Shown here: positions 48,865 to 55,904 of the stretch, one piece after another
Position numbering within the stretch: position 1 is the stretch's first letter
Layout: every line of letters starts with the position of its first letter
Assembly: GCA_903869265.1 (NCBI GenBank)
Contig: CAIPYE010000014.1
Span: 1-64,000, forward strand
DNA from: an uncultured delta proteobacterium
GTDB taxonomy: Bacteria; Desulfobacterota; Desulfobulbia; Desulfobulbales; Desulfurivibrionaceae
Reading direction: 5' to 3'
DNA length: 64,000 nt
Translations under genes and position numbers: made by a program
The notes under the pieces: model-generated
The model's input: the letters and a program-made list of their open reading frames with translations, nothing else
Databases searched by the model: none
What the model was told of the DNA's origin: nothing

Positions 48865-49008
48865 TCAGCAACAGGAGCGTGAGTCGGGCATACGCATGCC
48901 GGGAAAATCCGCACAACATTCCTGGATCAGAACCAGTCTGGCGCGCAACGGCATTCTAAAATAAACGGGGCTGAGCATCAGGATGCTCACAATGTTTCGG
49001 AGTGTCAT
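48865..49008 (-). CDS. Small Cys-pair protein (47 aa)
   Basis: An ATG at 49008 is preceded by a very strong ribosome site, AAGGAGG at nine bases. The product begins with a short hydrophobic stretch (NIVSILMLSPVYF), then a basic middle, and ends with two Cys pairs (QECCADFPGMRMPDSRSCC). It lies immediately upstream of the diguanylate cyclase on the same strand. The strong ribosome site and the Cys pairs argue for translation, but no homologue is known to me. Confidence 0.45.
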   Translation of the reverse strand: MTLRNIVSILMLSPVYFRMPLRARLVLIQECCADFPGMRMPDSRSCC

Positions 49009-49350
49009 GGTGGGTGCCTCCTTTTTGGTTGATCTGCTAACTCATGTAGCAACAACTGGGCCACGGCATTTGAGAAGAATTTTTTTTTAGCATTTCCGGC
49101 ATATTGCTTGGCATAAAAAGAATTGTTACCAAAAATTCTGGAAATAAATGGGTGAAAGTTGGGGATTTCACCATATTAGGGGAAGGGGGTTGGGGAAAAA
49201 GCTAGGGACGGTTTTGACTGCCTAGAAAACAAGAGCAGGATGGCGAAAAATCCACAAAATTTCTGGAATAGCATCCATATTTTCCGCTGAGGCAGGCATC
49301 CCCGCCAACCTCATATTGACAAAAACAGCAGACCGGGTCATTCTCATTCC
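49009..49350. other. Intergenic region between diguanylate cyclase operon and nitrilase fusion
   Basis: These 342 bases have no credible gene. A TTGACA hexamer occurs near 49316, some 35 bases before the fusion gene ATG, with CATTCT at 17 bases spacing, so it may be a promoter leaving a short leader. No repeat or structured RNA was recognised. Confidence 0.4.
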
Positions 49351-50634
49351 ATGAAAAATACCAGCGAAACCACCTCTGTCCGTTACCATGCCGGCTTTCT
49401 CCAGTTTGACGTGCAGCTGGCCGAGCCGGAGGCGAATCTGGCTGCGCTCAGGGCGGGCTTGGCTCGTTTGGCCCCCAGCGGTCCTGGCATCATCGTGCTG
49501 CCCGAGCTGTGGAGCTGCGGCTTTGCCTACGAGCGGCTCCAGCATTTCGCCCTGCAGACGGTGGAGGTGTTGGAGGAGATGCAGCGGCTGGCCGGGCAGT
49601 ACTCCATTCATCTGGCCGGGTCTCTGCCCGAGGAGGTGCTCACCGAGGTTGGCGGCGCTATCTATAATACCCTGTACATCGTAGGGCCCGATGGGGTTGC
49701 CGGGTCGATGCGCAAGCAGCACTTGTTTGCGCCCATGGCCGAGGATCGCTATTTCACCGCCGGAGACAATCCCCAGCCGGTGGATACCGGGCTTGGTCCG
49801 GTGGCCGGGTTGGTTTGTTACGACCTCCGTTTCCCGGAGTTGGCCAAGAGTCAAACTGCCAAAGGCGGGGGGTTGCTGGTGGTGAGTGCCCAATGGCCCG
49901 AGGCCCGGCGGGAGCAGTGGCGGACCCTGACCATGGCGCGGGCCATCGAAAACCAGATTTTTGTCGTGGCCTGCAACCGGTGCGGCATTACCGGGAAAAC
50001 CGAGTTCGGCGGCCATTCCCTGGTCATCGGGCCGGATGGCGCGGTGCTGGCCGAGGGTGGAGCCGGAGAAGAGTCCGCCTGGGTCGGGATAGATCCGGCC
50101 CGGATGCAGGAGCTGCGGCAGCGCTTCAACACCGTGGGTCCGACCCCGCACCGGTTTTATGATCAGGACAAGATCATGGAGCTTGGGGAGCTGGCCGCAC
50201 TGACAGCCAGGTACCGGGCGGTGGGCCGCAAGGTGGTATTCACCAACGGCTGTTTCGACATCCTGCATCAGGGGCATGTCACCTATCTGGAGCAGGCCCG
50301 CAGGGAAGGCGATTGCCTGGTGGTCGGGGTCAACAGCGACGCCTCGGTGCGGGCTTTGGGCAAGGGGGATGGTCGGCCGGTGAACAACGAGCAGAGCCGG
50401 GCCAGGATTCTCGCCGCCTTGGGCTGCGTGGACCATGTGGTGATCTTTGCCGAGGAAACGCCGCAAAACCTTATCGCCACCCTGATGCCGGAGGTTTTGG
50501 TCAAGGGCGGCGACTGGCCGGTGGAAAAGATTGTCGGTGGAACCGAGGTGCTGGGTGCAGGCGGCCGGGTGCTCTCCATTCCCTTGGTGGAAAACTATTC
50601 CACCACCTCCCTTATTAAAAAAATCCGCTCCTAA
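49351..50634 (+). CDS. Nitrilase-family amidase fused to heptose-1-phosphate adenylyltransferase
   Basis: The 427-residue protein has two complete enzyme domains. Residues 1-270 form a carbon-nitrogen hydrolase with the Glu52 (VLPELWS), Lys122 (RKQHLF) and Cys156 (VCYDLRFPE) triad. Residues about 275-427 form a nucleotidyltransferase of the RfaE2/HldE C-terminal type with VFTNGCFDILHQGHVTYLEQA (HxGH loop, 306-309), VNSDASVRALGKGDGRPV and GGDWPVEKIVGG. The C-terminal part should make ADP-heptose for LPS. The amidase part resembles omega-amidase/NIT2-type repair enzymes. The stretch between them is short and in frame, with no stop or shift. Confidence 0.93.
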   Translation: MKNTSETTSVRYHAGFLQFDVQLAEPEANLAALRAGLARLAPSGPGIIVLPELWSCGFAYERLQHFALQTVEVLEEMQRLAGQYSIHLAGSLPEEVLTEVGGAIYNTLYIVGPDGVAGSMRKQHLFAPMAEDRYFTAGDNPQPVDTGLGPVAGLVCYDLRFPELAKSQTAKGGGLLVVSAQWPEARREQWRTLTMARAIENQIFVVACNRCGITGKTEFGGHSLVIGPDGAVLAEGGAGEESAWVGIDPARMQELRQRFNTVGPTPHRFYDQDKIMELGELAALTARYRAVGRKVVFTNGCFDILHQGHVTYLEQARREGDCLVVGVNSDASVRALGKGDGRPVNNEQSRARILAALGCVDHVVIFAEETPQNLIATLMPEVLVKGGDWPVEKIVGGTEVLGAGGRVLSIPLVENYSTTSLIKKIRS

Positions 50635-50661
50635 CAAGTCAGCATTTGGCTCGGACAGGTG

Positions 50662-50732
50662 CTTCGACAGGCTCAGCACGAGCGGACTTTTTTACGTTAT
50701 GAGAACAACCGTTCGCCCTGAGCCTGTCGAAG
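50662..50732. repeat. Dispersed inverted repeat (CTTCGACAGGCTCAG type)
   Basis: CTTCGACAGGCTCAGCACG followed by AGCGG (50662-50685) and CCGTTCGCC followed by CTGAGCCTGTCGAAG (50709-50732) are near-perfect inverted copies. This element is widely scattered in many bacterial genomes. It lies past the fusion gene stop and may terminate transcription. Confidence 0.8.
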
Positions 50733-50750
50733 GGCCGTTGTTAGCAACCT

Positions 50751-51254
50751 CTAGTGTTCCGGGCAGAACAACTCCTTAATACCCTCCGGCAGCTCTTCCG
50801 GCAAGACCCCTATCTCTTTGGCAAAGGCGTCCAGTTCCTCCCTGGTGCAGTTGAGGCAGGACTGCCGCAGCCCTGCCCGGACCTCGTCTGCCTCCTGACG
50901 CAGGAAACAGCGCAAGGCTTCGGCAATCTCGAGGCGCAGCGCTGTCTCTATTTCCAACTCCTGTCGGACGCAGAACTTTCCCAGCCGTTCCCAATTGAAG
51001 ATGCACCGTTTCAACCCCCGGTAGATGGTGGCGTCCCGGTTTTCCGGGTTGAGATCCCGGAGCAGGATTTCCCGGTAACGGGCCACAGCCTGTTGGCGCA
51101 AGCGATCCAGCTCTTTTTGGCTCAAGGTGAGTTGCGGCCCTGCCGGATCTTCGCAGAGGTAATACAGGGAGCTGTGGAAGGCAATTTCCGGAATCTCCCC
51201 GGAATGACGAACAATGAGCAGCTCTTCCGCGAGCAAGCTTTCGGTCTCGGTCAT
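50751..51254 (-). CDS. Conserved unknown protein (167 aa)
   Basis: From the ATG at 51254 (AAAGGTT upstream) the protein reads MTETESLLAEELLIVRHSGEIPEIAFHSSLYYLCEDP. The middle is helical and basic (QKELDRLRQQAVARYREILLRDLNPENRDATIYRGLKR). The C-terminal part has Cys residues (CFLRQEAD, SCLNCTREELDAF, LFCPEH) that could bind a metal. Neighbours are the fusion gene (convergent) and the FlgO-like locus (divergent). Function unknown. Confidence 0.7.
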   Translation of the reverse strand: MTETESLLAEELLIVRHSGEIPEIAFHSSLYYLCEDPAGPQLTLSQKELDRLRQQAVARYREILLRDLNPENRDATIYRGLKRCIFNWERLGKFCVRQELEIETALRLEIAEALRCFLRQEADEVRAGLRQSCLNCTREELDAFAKEIGVLPEELPEGIKELFCPEH

Positions 51255-51562
51255 GGCCCAACCTTTAAGCGAAGGGCGGAAAAAAATTATGCCAAGAGGC
51301 GTTTTGATTTTCCGCAAGATATAGCTTCTCTGGCCGGCCAACATACCACATGTTGTTGCCAGTAAGCGAACCGGGCTCCGGCAGGCACGATCCGGACACC
51401 CAGAAAGCCTCTATCCTCTCAATCTGCAACGCATTTTTTGTTAAAGACAAAGTGTTATCCAACCGATGATTAAAGACAAACCGGGAACTCTTTTCCGCTT
51501 AGGGCGTCCGACGGCACGGCGGCGGTGAACCGGTGCCACATAATAAAGGAGAACGGCGACAT
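51255..51562. other. Divergent promoter region before the FlgO-like locus
   Basis: These 308 bases contain no convincing gene; only short, weak frames are seen. Promoters for the conserved unknown (minus) and the FlgO-like gene (plus) must lie here. No sigma-54 or other specific promoter motif was recognised. Confidence 0.4.
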
Positions 51563-52264
51563 ATGCAATTCCCAAGGAAACAACAAAGCCCTGGCTGGCC
51601 GACCCCTTCTTCCCTGGCGAAAATAGCGGTGCTGGTTCTGCTGGTTTTGCCGGGCCAGGCCGCGGCCTTCTGGCCCTTCAGCCAGGAGGCGTCCCCGAAA
51701 CCAAAAGTGGAAGCCGTTGCCCCGGCGGCGCCAGCGCTCACGGTAAACGAAGCCGCTGCCTTGCGCACCGAGATACAGGGGTTGGCCAACGAGCTGTTCC
51801 GCAATCTGGCGGATGCTGACCCGGAAAACGGTGATCTGGGCAAGGGTGTGCTGGTCTGCACCTTTGTCGAGCTGAAAAAATTGTCCCGCACCTCGTCATT
51901 GGGGCGGTATGTGGCGGAACAGTTGATGAACGAGATGCAGCAGCACCATTACGAGGTGGTGGAGATTCGGAAAAGCCAAGCGATCCTGCTCCAGGAAAAG
52001 CGCGGCGAGTTCGGCCTTTCCCGCAACCCAACCGAGGTCAGCCAGGCGGTGGCGGTGGGAGCAATGCTCACCGGCACCTACACTCCCAGTAAGGACAGCA
52101 TTGTCATCAACGCCAGGATCATCGACAACCGGAGCGCCAAGCTCCTCTCCTCGGCCACAGCGATCATTCCGAGAAATCAACTGGCCGAGCAGCTGCTGGC
52201 TGACACCGCTTCGGTTCGGGAGGCAAAACCGGAGCCGCTCTATCTGAAAAAATTGGAATTATGA
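51563..52264 (+). CDS. FlgO-domain exported protein, first of three
   Basis: The 233-residue protein has a signal peptide or anchor (LAKIAVLVLLVLPGQAAAF, about residues 19-37) and a Pro/Ala-rich linker. The rest matches the FlgO family: LANELFRNLADADPENGDLGKGVLVCTFVELKKLSRTSSLGRYVAEQLMNEMQ, then EVVEIRKSQAILLQ and VGAMLTGTYTPSKDSIVINARIIDN. FlgO is an outer-membrane motility lipoprotein in Vibrio, yet no flagellar gene is present here. A hairpin (52346-52375) follows. It opens a four-gene same-strand set to 55754. Confidence 0.85.
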   Translation: MQFPRKQQSPGWPTPSSLAKIAVLVLLVLPGQAAAFWPFSQEASPKPKVEAVAPAAPALTVNEAAALRTEIQGLANELFRNLADADPENGDLGKGVLVCTFVELKKLSRTSSLGRYVAEQLMNEMQQHHYEVVEIRKSQAILLQEKRGEFGLSRNPTEVSQAVAVGAMLTGTYTPSKDSIVINARIIDNRSAKLLSSATAIIPRNQLAEQLLADTASVREAKPEPLYLKKLEL

Positions 52265-52455
52265 TGGACTTGCACGACGGGAAAAAAGTCATAGGTCCGA
52301 ACACACGATAAGACGGTACAGCAGCGAAGCGGCGAAGTAATAACCGTTGAAATCGCGGTGTTCTGCGATTTCAACAATTGTGATACGATATCCCCAGAAG
52401 TGCAAAAAACTGGGCTTTTCATGGAAAGAGAGCACAACGGTTCAGGGAGGAGAGG
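52265..52455. other. Gap with a perfect 11-base hairpin (52346-52375)
   Basis: GTTGAAATCGC (52346-52356) pairs with GCGATTTCAAC (52365-52375) around GGTGTTCT. It lies between two FlgO-like genes and may attenuate or terminate transcription, although no T run follows. Confidence 0.6.
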
Positions 52456-53226
52456 ATGAATAAGGGAAGGAGAGAAGCAATACTCTGTTGCTTGGGGCTG
52501 GTTCTGTTTGCCGGGACGGCGTGTGTGAGTGCTAAGTCTGAAAGCAAGATGACGGATGCCACCTATACGCCAGCGGCAGAAGCTCCGAGTCAGGCTGCTG
52601 CCCCCGGCATAGTGGCTAATGTGCCGAAAGACAAGGGCAGCGTTCCGCCTCCGATGGAAGTGGTGCGCAGGGTGCCGACCAAATACAACGTTTATCAGTA
52701 CATGCCGGACACCTCGAAAACCCTGGGCACGGAAATTCTCCTGTCGGAAATGTCCAAGGAAGTGGCCGGGAAGGTGTTCTATGAGATGCAGGCGGAAGGC
52801 GAAAAGAATTTCACCGCCAAGATCGCGGTGGTCAATGCCGTACCCCTTTCCGATCTCAAGCGTGACACCGAGTTTGGTCGGGTCATGGGCGAATACCTGC
52901 TTACCGATTTGGCGGACCGCGGCCTCAAGGTGACAGAGCTTCGCCTGGGCAAGGACATCACCATTCTTCCCCAGACCGGAGAGTTCATCCTTTCCCAGAA
53001 CATCGGCGAGCTGGCCAACAAAACCCCAGAACTCGAGTATGTTGTGGTGACCACCTTTGCCAATACCCGCAAGACCCTGATCGTCCAAGGCCGTCTGGTG
53101 CGGCTTGCCGATGGGGCGGTCAAGACCTCCTGGCGTTATTCGATGCCGCTCAACCGGGAACTGCTTGGCCTGTTCCAGCCTGCGGAAGCACCCTATAAAA
53201 TTGCCGTGAAGGGCATTGGCCGGTAA
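52456..53226 (+). CDS. FlgO-domain exported protein, second of three
   Basis: The 256-residue protein has an N-terminal hydrophobic signal (ILCCLGLVLFAGTACVSA) with a possible lipobox Cys, and an Ala/Pro-rich linker. A FlgO-like domain follows: TAKIAVVNAVPLSDLKRDTEFGRVMGEYLLTDLADRGLKVTELRLGKDITILPQTGEF and YVVVTTFANTRKTLIVQGRLVRLADG. A GRREAILCC start is typical of secreted proteins. The gene is 14 bases before the third member of the set, so the two are surely co-transcribed. Confidence 0.82.
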   Translation: MNKGRREAILCCLGLVLFAGTACVSAKSESKMTDATYTPAAEAPSQAAAPGIVANVPKDKGSVPPPMEVVRRVPTKYNVYQYMPDTSKTLGTEILLSEMSKEVAGKVFYEMQAEGEKNFTAKIAVVNAVPLSDLKRDTEFGRVMGEYLLTDLADRGLKVTELRLGKDITILPQTGEFILSQNIGELANKTPELEYVVVTTFANTRKTLIVQGRLVRLADGAVKTSWRYSMPLNRELLGLFQPAEAPYKIAVKGIGR

Positions 53227-53240
53227 GAGGAGCATCGCGC

Positions 53241-53762
53241 ATGAAGATATCCGGAGCCGTGAAAAAAATCGTTTTTACGACGCAGGTTGTGCTGCTTGTG
53301 CTACTCTGCGCCTTCTGGACAACCGGGGCCAGGGCCACGGAAAAAGAGGATGAGGGCGTGGGCGGCCCGAAAAACTATTCCTCGCTCACCGGCTTGGTGG
53401 CCATGGTTGGCAGCGACGCCATGGAGCACCTGCATGGTTTTTTTGCCGCCGAGCCGGTGGCGATAGAGCCTTTTATCGTGCTCAGTGAATTTTCCACCAG
53501 GCAGAGGATTTCCCTGCTTGGCGCGACCCTGGCCGAACAAATGGCTGCGGTGATCAGCAATGAGTCGCTGGCCGTGTGGCGGCCCGCGACGGCAGGAGAG
53601 AATGAACAGCGGGTTTCCGGGGTTCTTCAGGAAGTGGACGGGTATCTGCGCATCCATATTCTCGCGGCCAATACCAGGGGCGATCGCCGTTCCTATGTGG
53701 TGAATGTCGAGATGTCGGAACCCATTTATCGGGCGCTCCATAGCTATGTCTATATGCAGTAA
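53241..53762 (+). CDS. FlgO-like exported protein, third of three
   Basis: The 173-residue protein has a signal peptide (VVLLVLLCAFWTTGARA) and a shorter domain with weak likeness to the FlgO fold: VLSEFSTRQRISLLGATLAEQMAAVISNESLAVWRP, followed by GVLQEVDGYLRIHILAANTRGDRRSYVVNVEMSEPIY. The pattern of helix plus NTRG strand parallels that of the second member. It lies 14 bases after that gene and 33 bases before the large membrane protein. Confidence 0.7.
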   Translation: MKISGAVKKIVFTTQVVLLVLLCAFWTTGARATEKEDEGVGGPKNYSSLTGLVAMVGSDAMEHLHGFFAAEPVAIEPFIVLSEFSTRQRISLLGATLAEQMAAVISNESLAVWRPATAGENEQRVSGVLQEVDGYLRIHILAANTRGDRRSYVVNVEMSEPIYRALHSYVYMQ

Positions 53763-53795
53763 GCAATTGTGTGAGCCGTTCACACGGGTGACGTT

Positions 53796-55754
53796 ATGGC
53801 AGAAGAAAAATCAAGTCTTGAAATAGACGACTGGCTTACCGATCTGGCGGAAGACAAGCCTGCCCCGGCGGAAGAATCTCCGGGCGAGCTGGATCAGTCC
53901 GACATCGATTCCCTGCTGGGCGGAGGAGCGGCGGCCAGTGGCCCGTCTCCTGATGATGGTGGAGAGCTGGATCAGTCCGATATCGACGCCCTTCTGGGCG
54001 GTGGAGGCTCTGCTGCCCCAGCTTCCGCCGCAGGCGGAGGTGGCGAGGGTTTCGCCGAGCTTGACCAATCCGATATCGATTCCCTGCTTGGCGGCGGGGA
54101 AGGGCCTGCGGTAGCGGCTGCGCCTGCGGCAAGCGATGATTTTGATTTGGACCAGTCGGATATTGATGGTCTTTTTGCCAGCGCGGGAGACAAAAAAGAC
54201 TCGGGCGAACCAGCTCTGGCCGATGGTATGGGCGCTCCCAGCAAGGATGATCTGGACAGTCTTTTTTCCGATCTCGGCGGCGAAGATTCAAGTCAACCGG
54301 AAACGGTGACTTTTGCCGAAGTGGCCCAGGACGGAGGCGGAAAAGCGGGGACTGCCGCCCCAGGAGAAGATAGTTTCAGTTTGCCGGATGATGGCGGGTT
54401 CAATGAGGATGAGTTTGATTTTGGCGACCTGCCCGATATTCCCGATGAAGCAACAAATGCCAGTGGCAAAGCGCCGCAGGGAGGCATGGGCGAAGAAGAT
54501 ATTTTTGCTTCGGCCTCTCCAGCTGCCGCTATGCCGGATTTTCTCGCGGAGGCCACTATGGATAACAGTCGGGGAAAGCCCCCTGCTTCGGGCTCAGATC
54601 ACCCCTTTGCCCCGCCACCTAAAGCCGGGAAGACAAAAGGCATGGCTGTCGCGGCCTTTTGCCTCATCCTGCTGCTGGGGGGCGGGGGGTATTTTTACAT
54701 GAAAAACAAGAAGGGCGTGATGCCGGTTCCCGTGGCGCCGGTCGTCCAGGAGAAGCCCGCCGCCGCCCCGGAAGGGCCGCCGGTTGTCGCCGCGCCCGTT
54801 GGCCCGCCCAATGTGGCGCCGGTGGCCAGCGAGTCCCGCTGGCGCATGACAAAACCCAACGAGGCTCTGCCCATCGAGCTTTCCGGCTCGGATGAAAACA
54901 ACGATCCCCTGAAATTTGAAATTGTGACCCCCCCCAAGTTCGGCAGGCTCTCCGGCGATCTGCCCAAGGTCACCTATCTGCCCAACAAGGATTTCCCGGG
55001 GGAAGACAGCTTTGAATTCCGCGTTTCCGACGGGCAGCTGACCAGCGCCCCGGCCAAGGCTGTGGTCATGGGTCCGGAGGAAGTCAAGCCGGTGGTGGCG
55101 GAAGCCGCTGCGCCGCCGGAGGAGAAACCGGTGGTGGCGGCGAAGAATATGCACCTCAAGACCCTGAGCACCGCGCCGCTCACCATTAACTGGAAAAAGA
55201 TTTGGGCTGGTGCCAACACGGAGCCTTTTGACGCCAAGGTGTCGGTGGAAATTCTCGGCGGGCCGCCCCTGCGTGGCGCCCTGCACCGTCTCGACCGCAG
55301 TCGGCATCTCTATGAGCCGAACAGGTATTTCGGCGGCAAGGAGGAGGTGCGGTACCGGTTCAAGGCAGCAGGGGTTTTCTCCAAGACCGCGAAACTGACC
55401 ATCACGGTTAAGCCCAACGACAAGCCCCCCGTACTGGCCCTGAGACCGGTGGCTGATTCGTACAAGGTGGGGGAAAGCGTGGTGCTTGACGCAGGGCTTA
55501 CCAAAGATGATTCTCCTGGCGGCGTGCGGTTTAACTGGGAGCAGGTGGCTGGCCCGTCGGTGCAGATGGAGAAGCTCCATGGGGAAGGTTCGGCGGTGTC
55601 CTTTGTGGTGCCCTCTTCCTTTCGCTCGGAGCAGAAAACAAGGATCGTCATCCGGGTGACAGCCACGGACCCAGGCGGCCAGCGGACAAGCAAAGAGATC
55701 GGCATTACCCCTGTATCCAAGCGGCAAACAGCCCTGTGGGGGATTTCCGAATAA
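53796..55754 (+). CDS. Membrane protein with repeated LDQSDIDSLL peptides and periplasmic Ig-like domains
   Basis: The 652-residue protein has an acidic cytoplasmic part with near-exact copies of LDQSDIDSLLGGG at residues 32-44, 58-70 and 89-101, a variant at 118-127 (LDQSDIDGLF) and a degenerate SKDDLDSLF at 149-157. A single membrane helix (about 283-302) follows. The periplasmic part has a cadherin-like/Ig-like domain (VTYLPNKDFPGEDSFEFRVSDG), a middle beta domain and a PKD-like end (GVRFNWEQVAGPSVQM). LDQSDIDSLL resembles the FliM N-terminal CheY-binding peptide LSQDEIDALL, so these may be binding sites for a response-regulator-type protein. A terminator follows. Confidence 0.85.
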   Translation: MAEEKSSLEIDDWLTDLAEDKPAPAEESPGELDQSDIDSLLGGGAAASGPSPDDGGELDQSDIDALLGGGGSAAPASAAGGGGEGFAELDQSDIDSLLGGGEGPAVAAAPAASDDFDLDQSDIDGLFASAGDKKDSGEPALADGMGAPSKDDLDSLFSDLGGEDSSQPETVTFAEVAQDGGGKAGTAAPGEDSFSLPDDGGFNEDEFDFGDLPDIPDEATNASGKAPQGGMGEEDIFASASPAAAMPDFLAEATMDNSRGKPPASGSDHPFAPPPKAGKTKGMAVAAFCLILLLGGGGYFYMKNKKGVMPVPVAPVVQEKPAAAPEGPPVVAAPVGPPNVAPVASESRWRMTKPNEALPIELSGSDENNDPLKFEIVTPPKFGRLSGDLPKVTYLPNKDFPGEDSFEFRVSDGQLTSAPAKAVVMGPEEVKPVVAEAAAPPEEKPVVAAKNMHLKTLSTAPLTINWKKIWAGANTEPFDAKVSVEILGGPPLRGALHRLDRSRHLYEPNRYFGGKEEVRYRFKAAGVFSKTAKLTITVKPNDKPPVLALRPVADSYKVGESVVLDAGLTKDDSPGGVRFNWEQVAGPSVQMEKLHGEGSAVSFVVPSSFRSEQKTRIVIRVTATDPGGQRTSKEIGITPVSKRQTALWGISE

Positions 55755-55780
55755 TTTTTCTTGTATTCTCGGTTTAAAAA

Positions 55781-55810
55781 GGCCTGCTTGCACAAAGCGG
55801 GCCTTTTTTT
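55781..55810 (+). terminator. Rho-independent terminator of the FlgO-like locus
   Basis: GGCCTGCTT pairs with AAGCGGGCC (one G-U pair) around GCACA, followed by seven T residues. It closes the 51563-55754 operon-like set, 26 bases past the last stop. Confidence 0.93.
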
Positions 55811-55904
55811 GTGGCAAGAGTTTGTCAAGATCCTGGTCAATGGTGTATATATTTTCATCGGGGCAACGCTCTGTTGTCCGACAGTTGACCATGGGAGGCG
55901 GATT

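Noticed and set aside
48831-49008. Possible selenocysteine read-through joining the 47-codon frame to the GGDEF gene
   Set aside because: Frames match, but the UGA follows two Cys with no SECIS-like hairpin nearby, and the cyclase has its own start.
49222-50679. 485-codon minus-strand frame across the nitrilase fusion
   Set aside because: Antisense of a clear two-domain gene, with low-complexity His/Gly/Pro composition and no domain.
55761-55904. N-terminal extension of the zinc-ribbon protease from 55761
   Set aside because: It would overlap the terminator at 55781-55810, and the GTG at 55905 has a proper ribosome site and begins just at the zinc ribbon.
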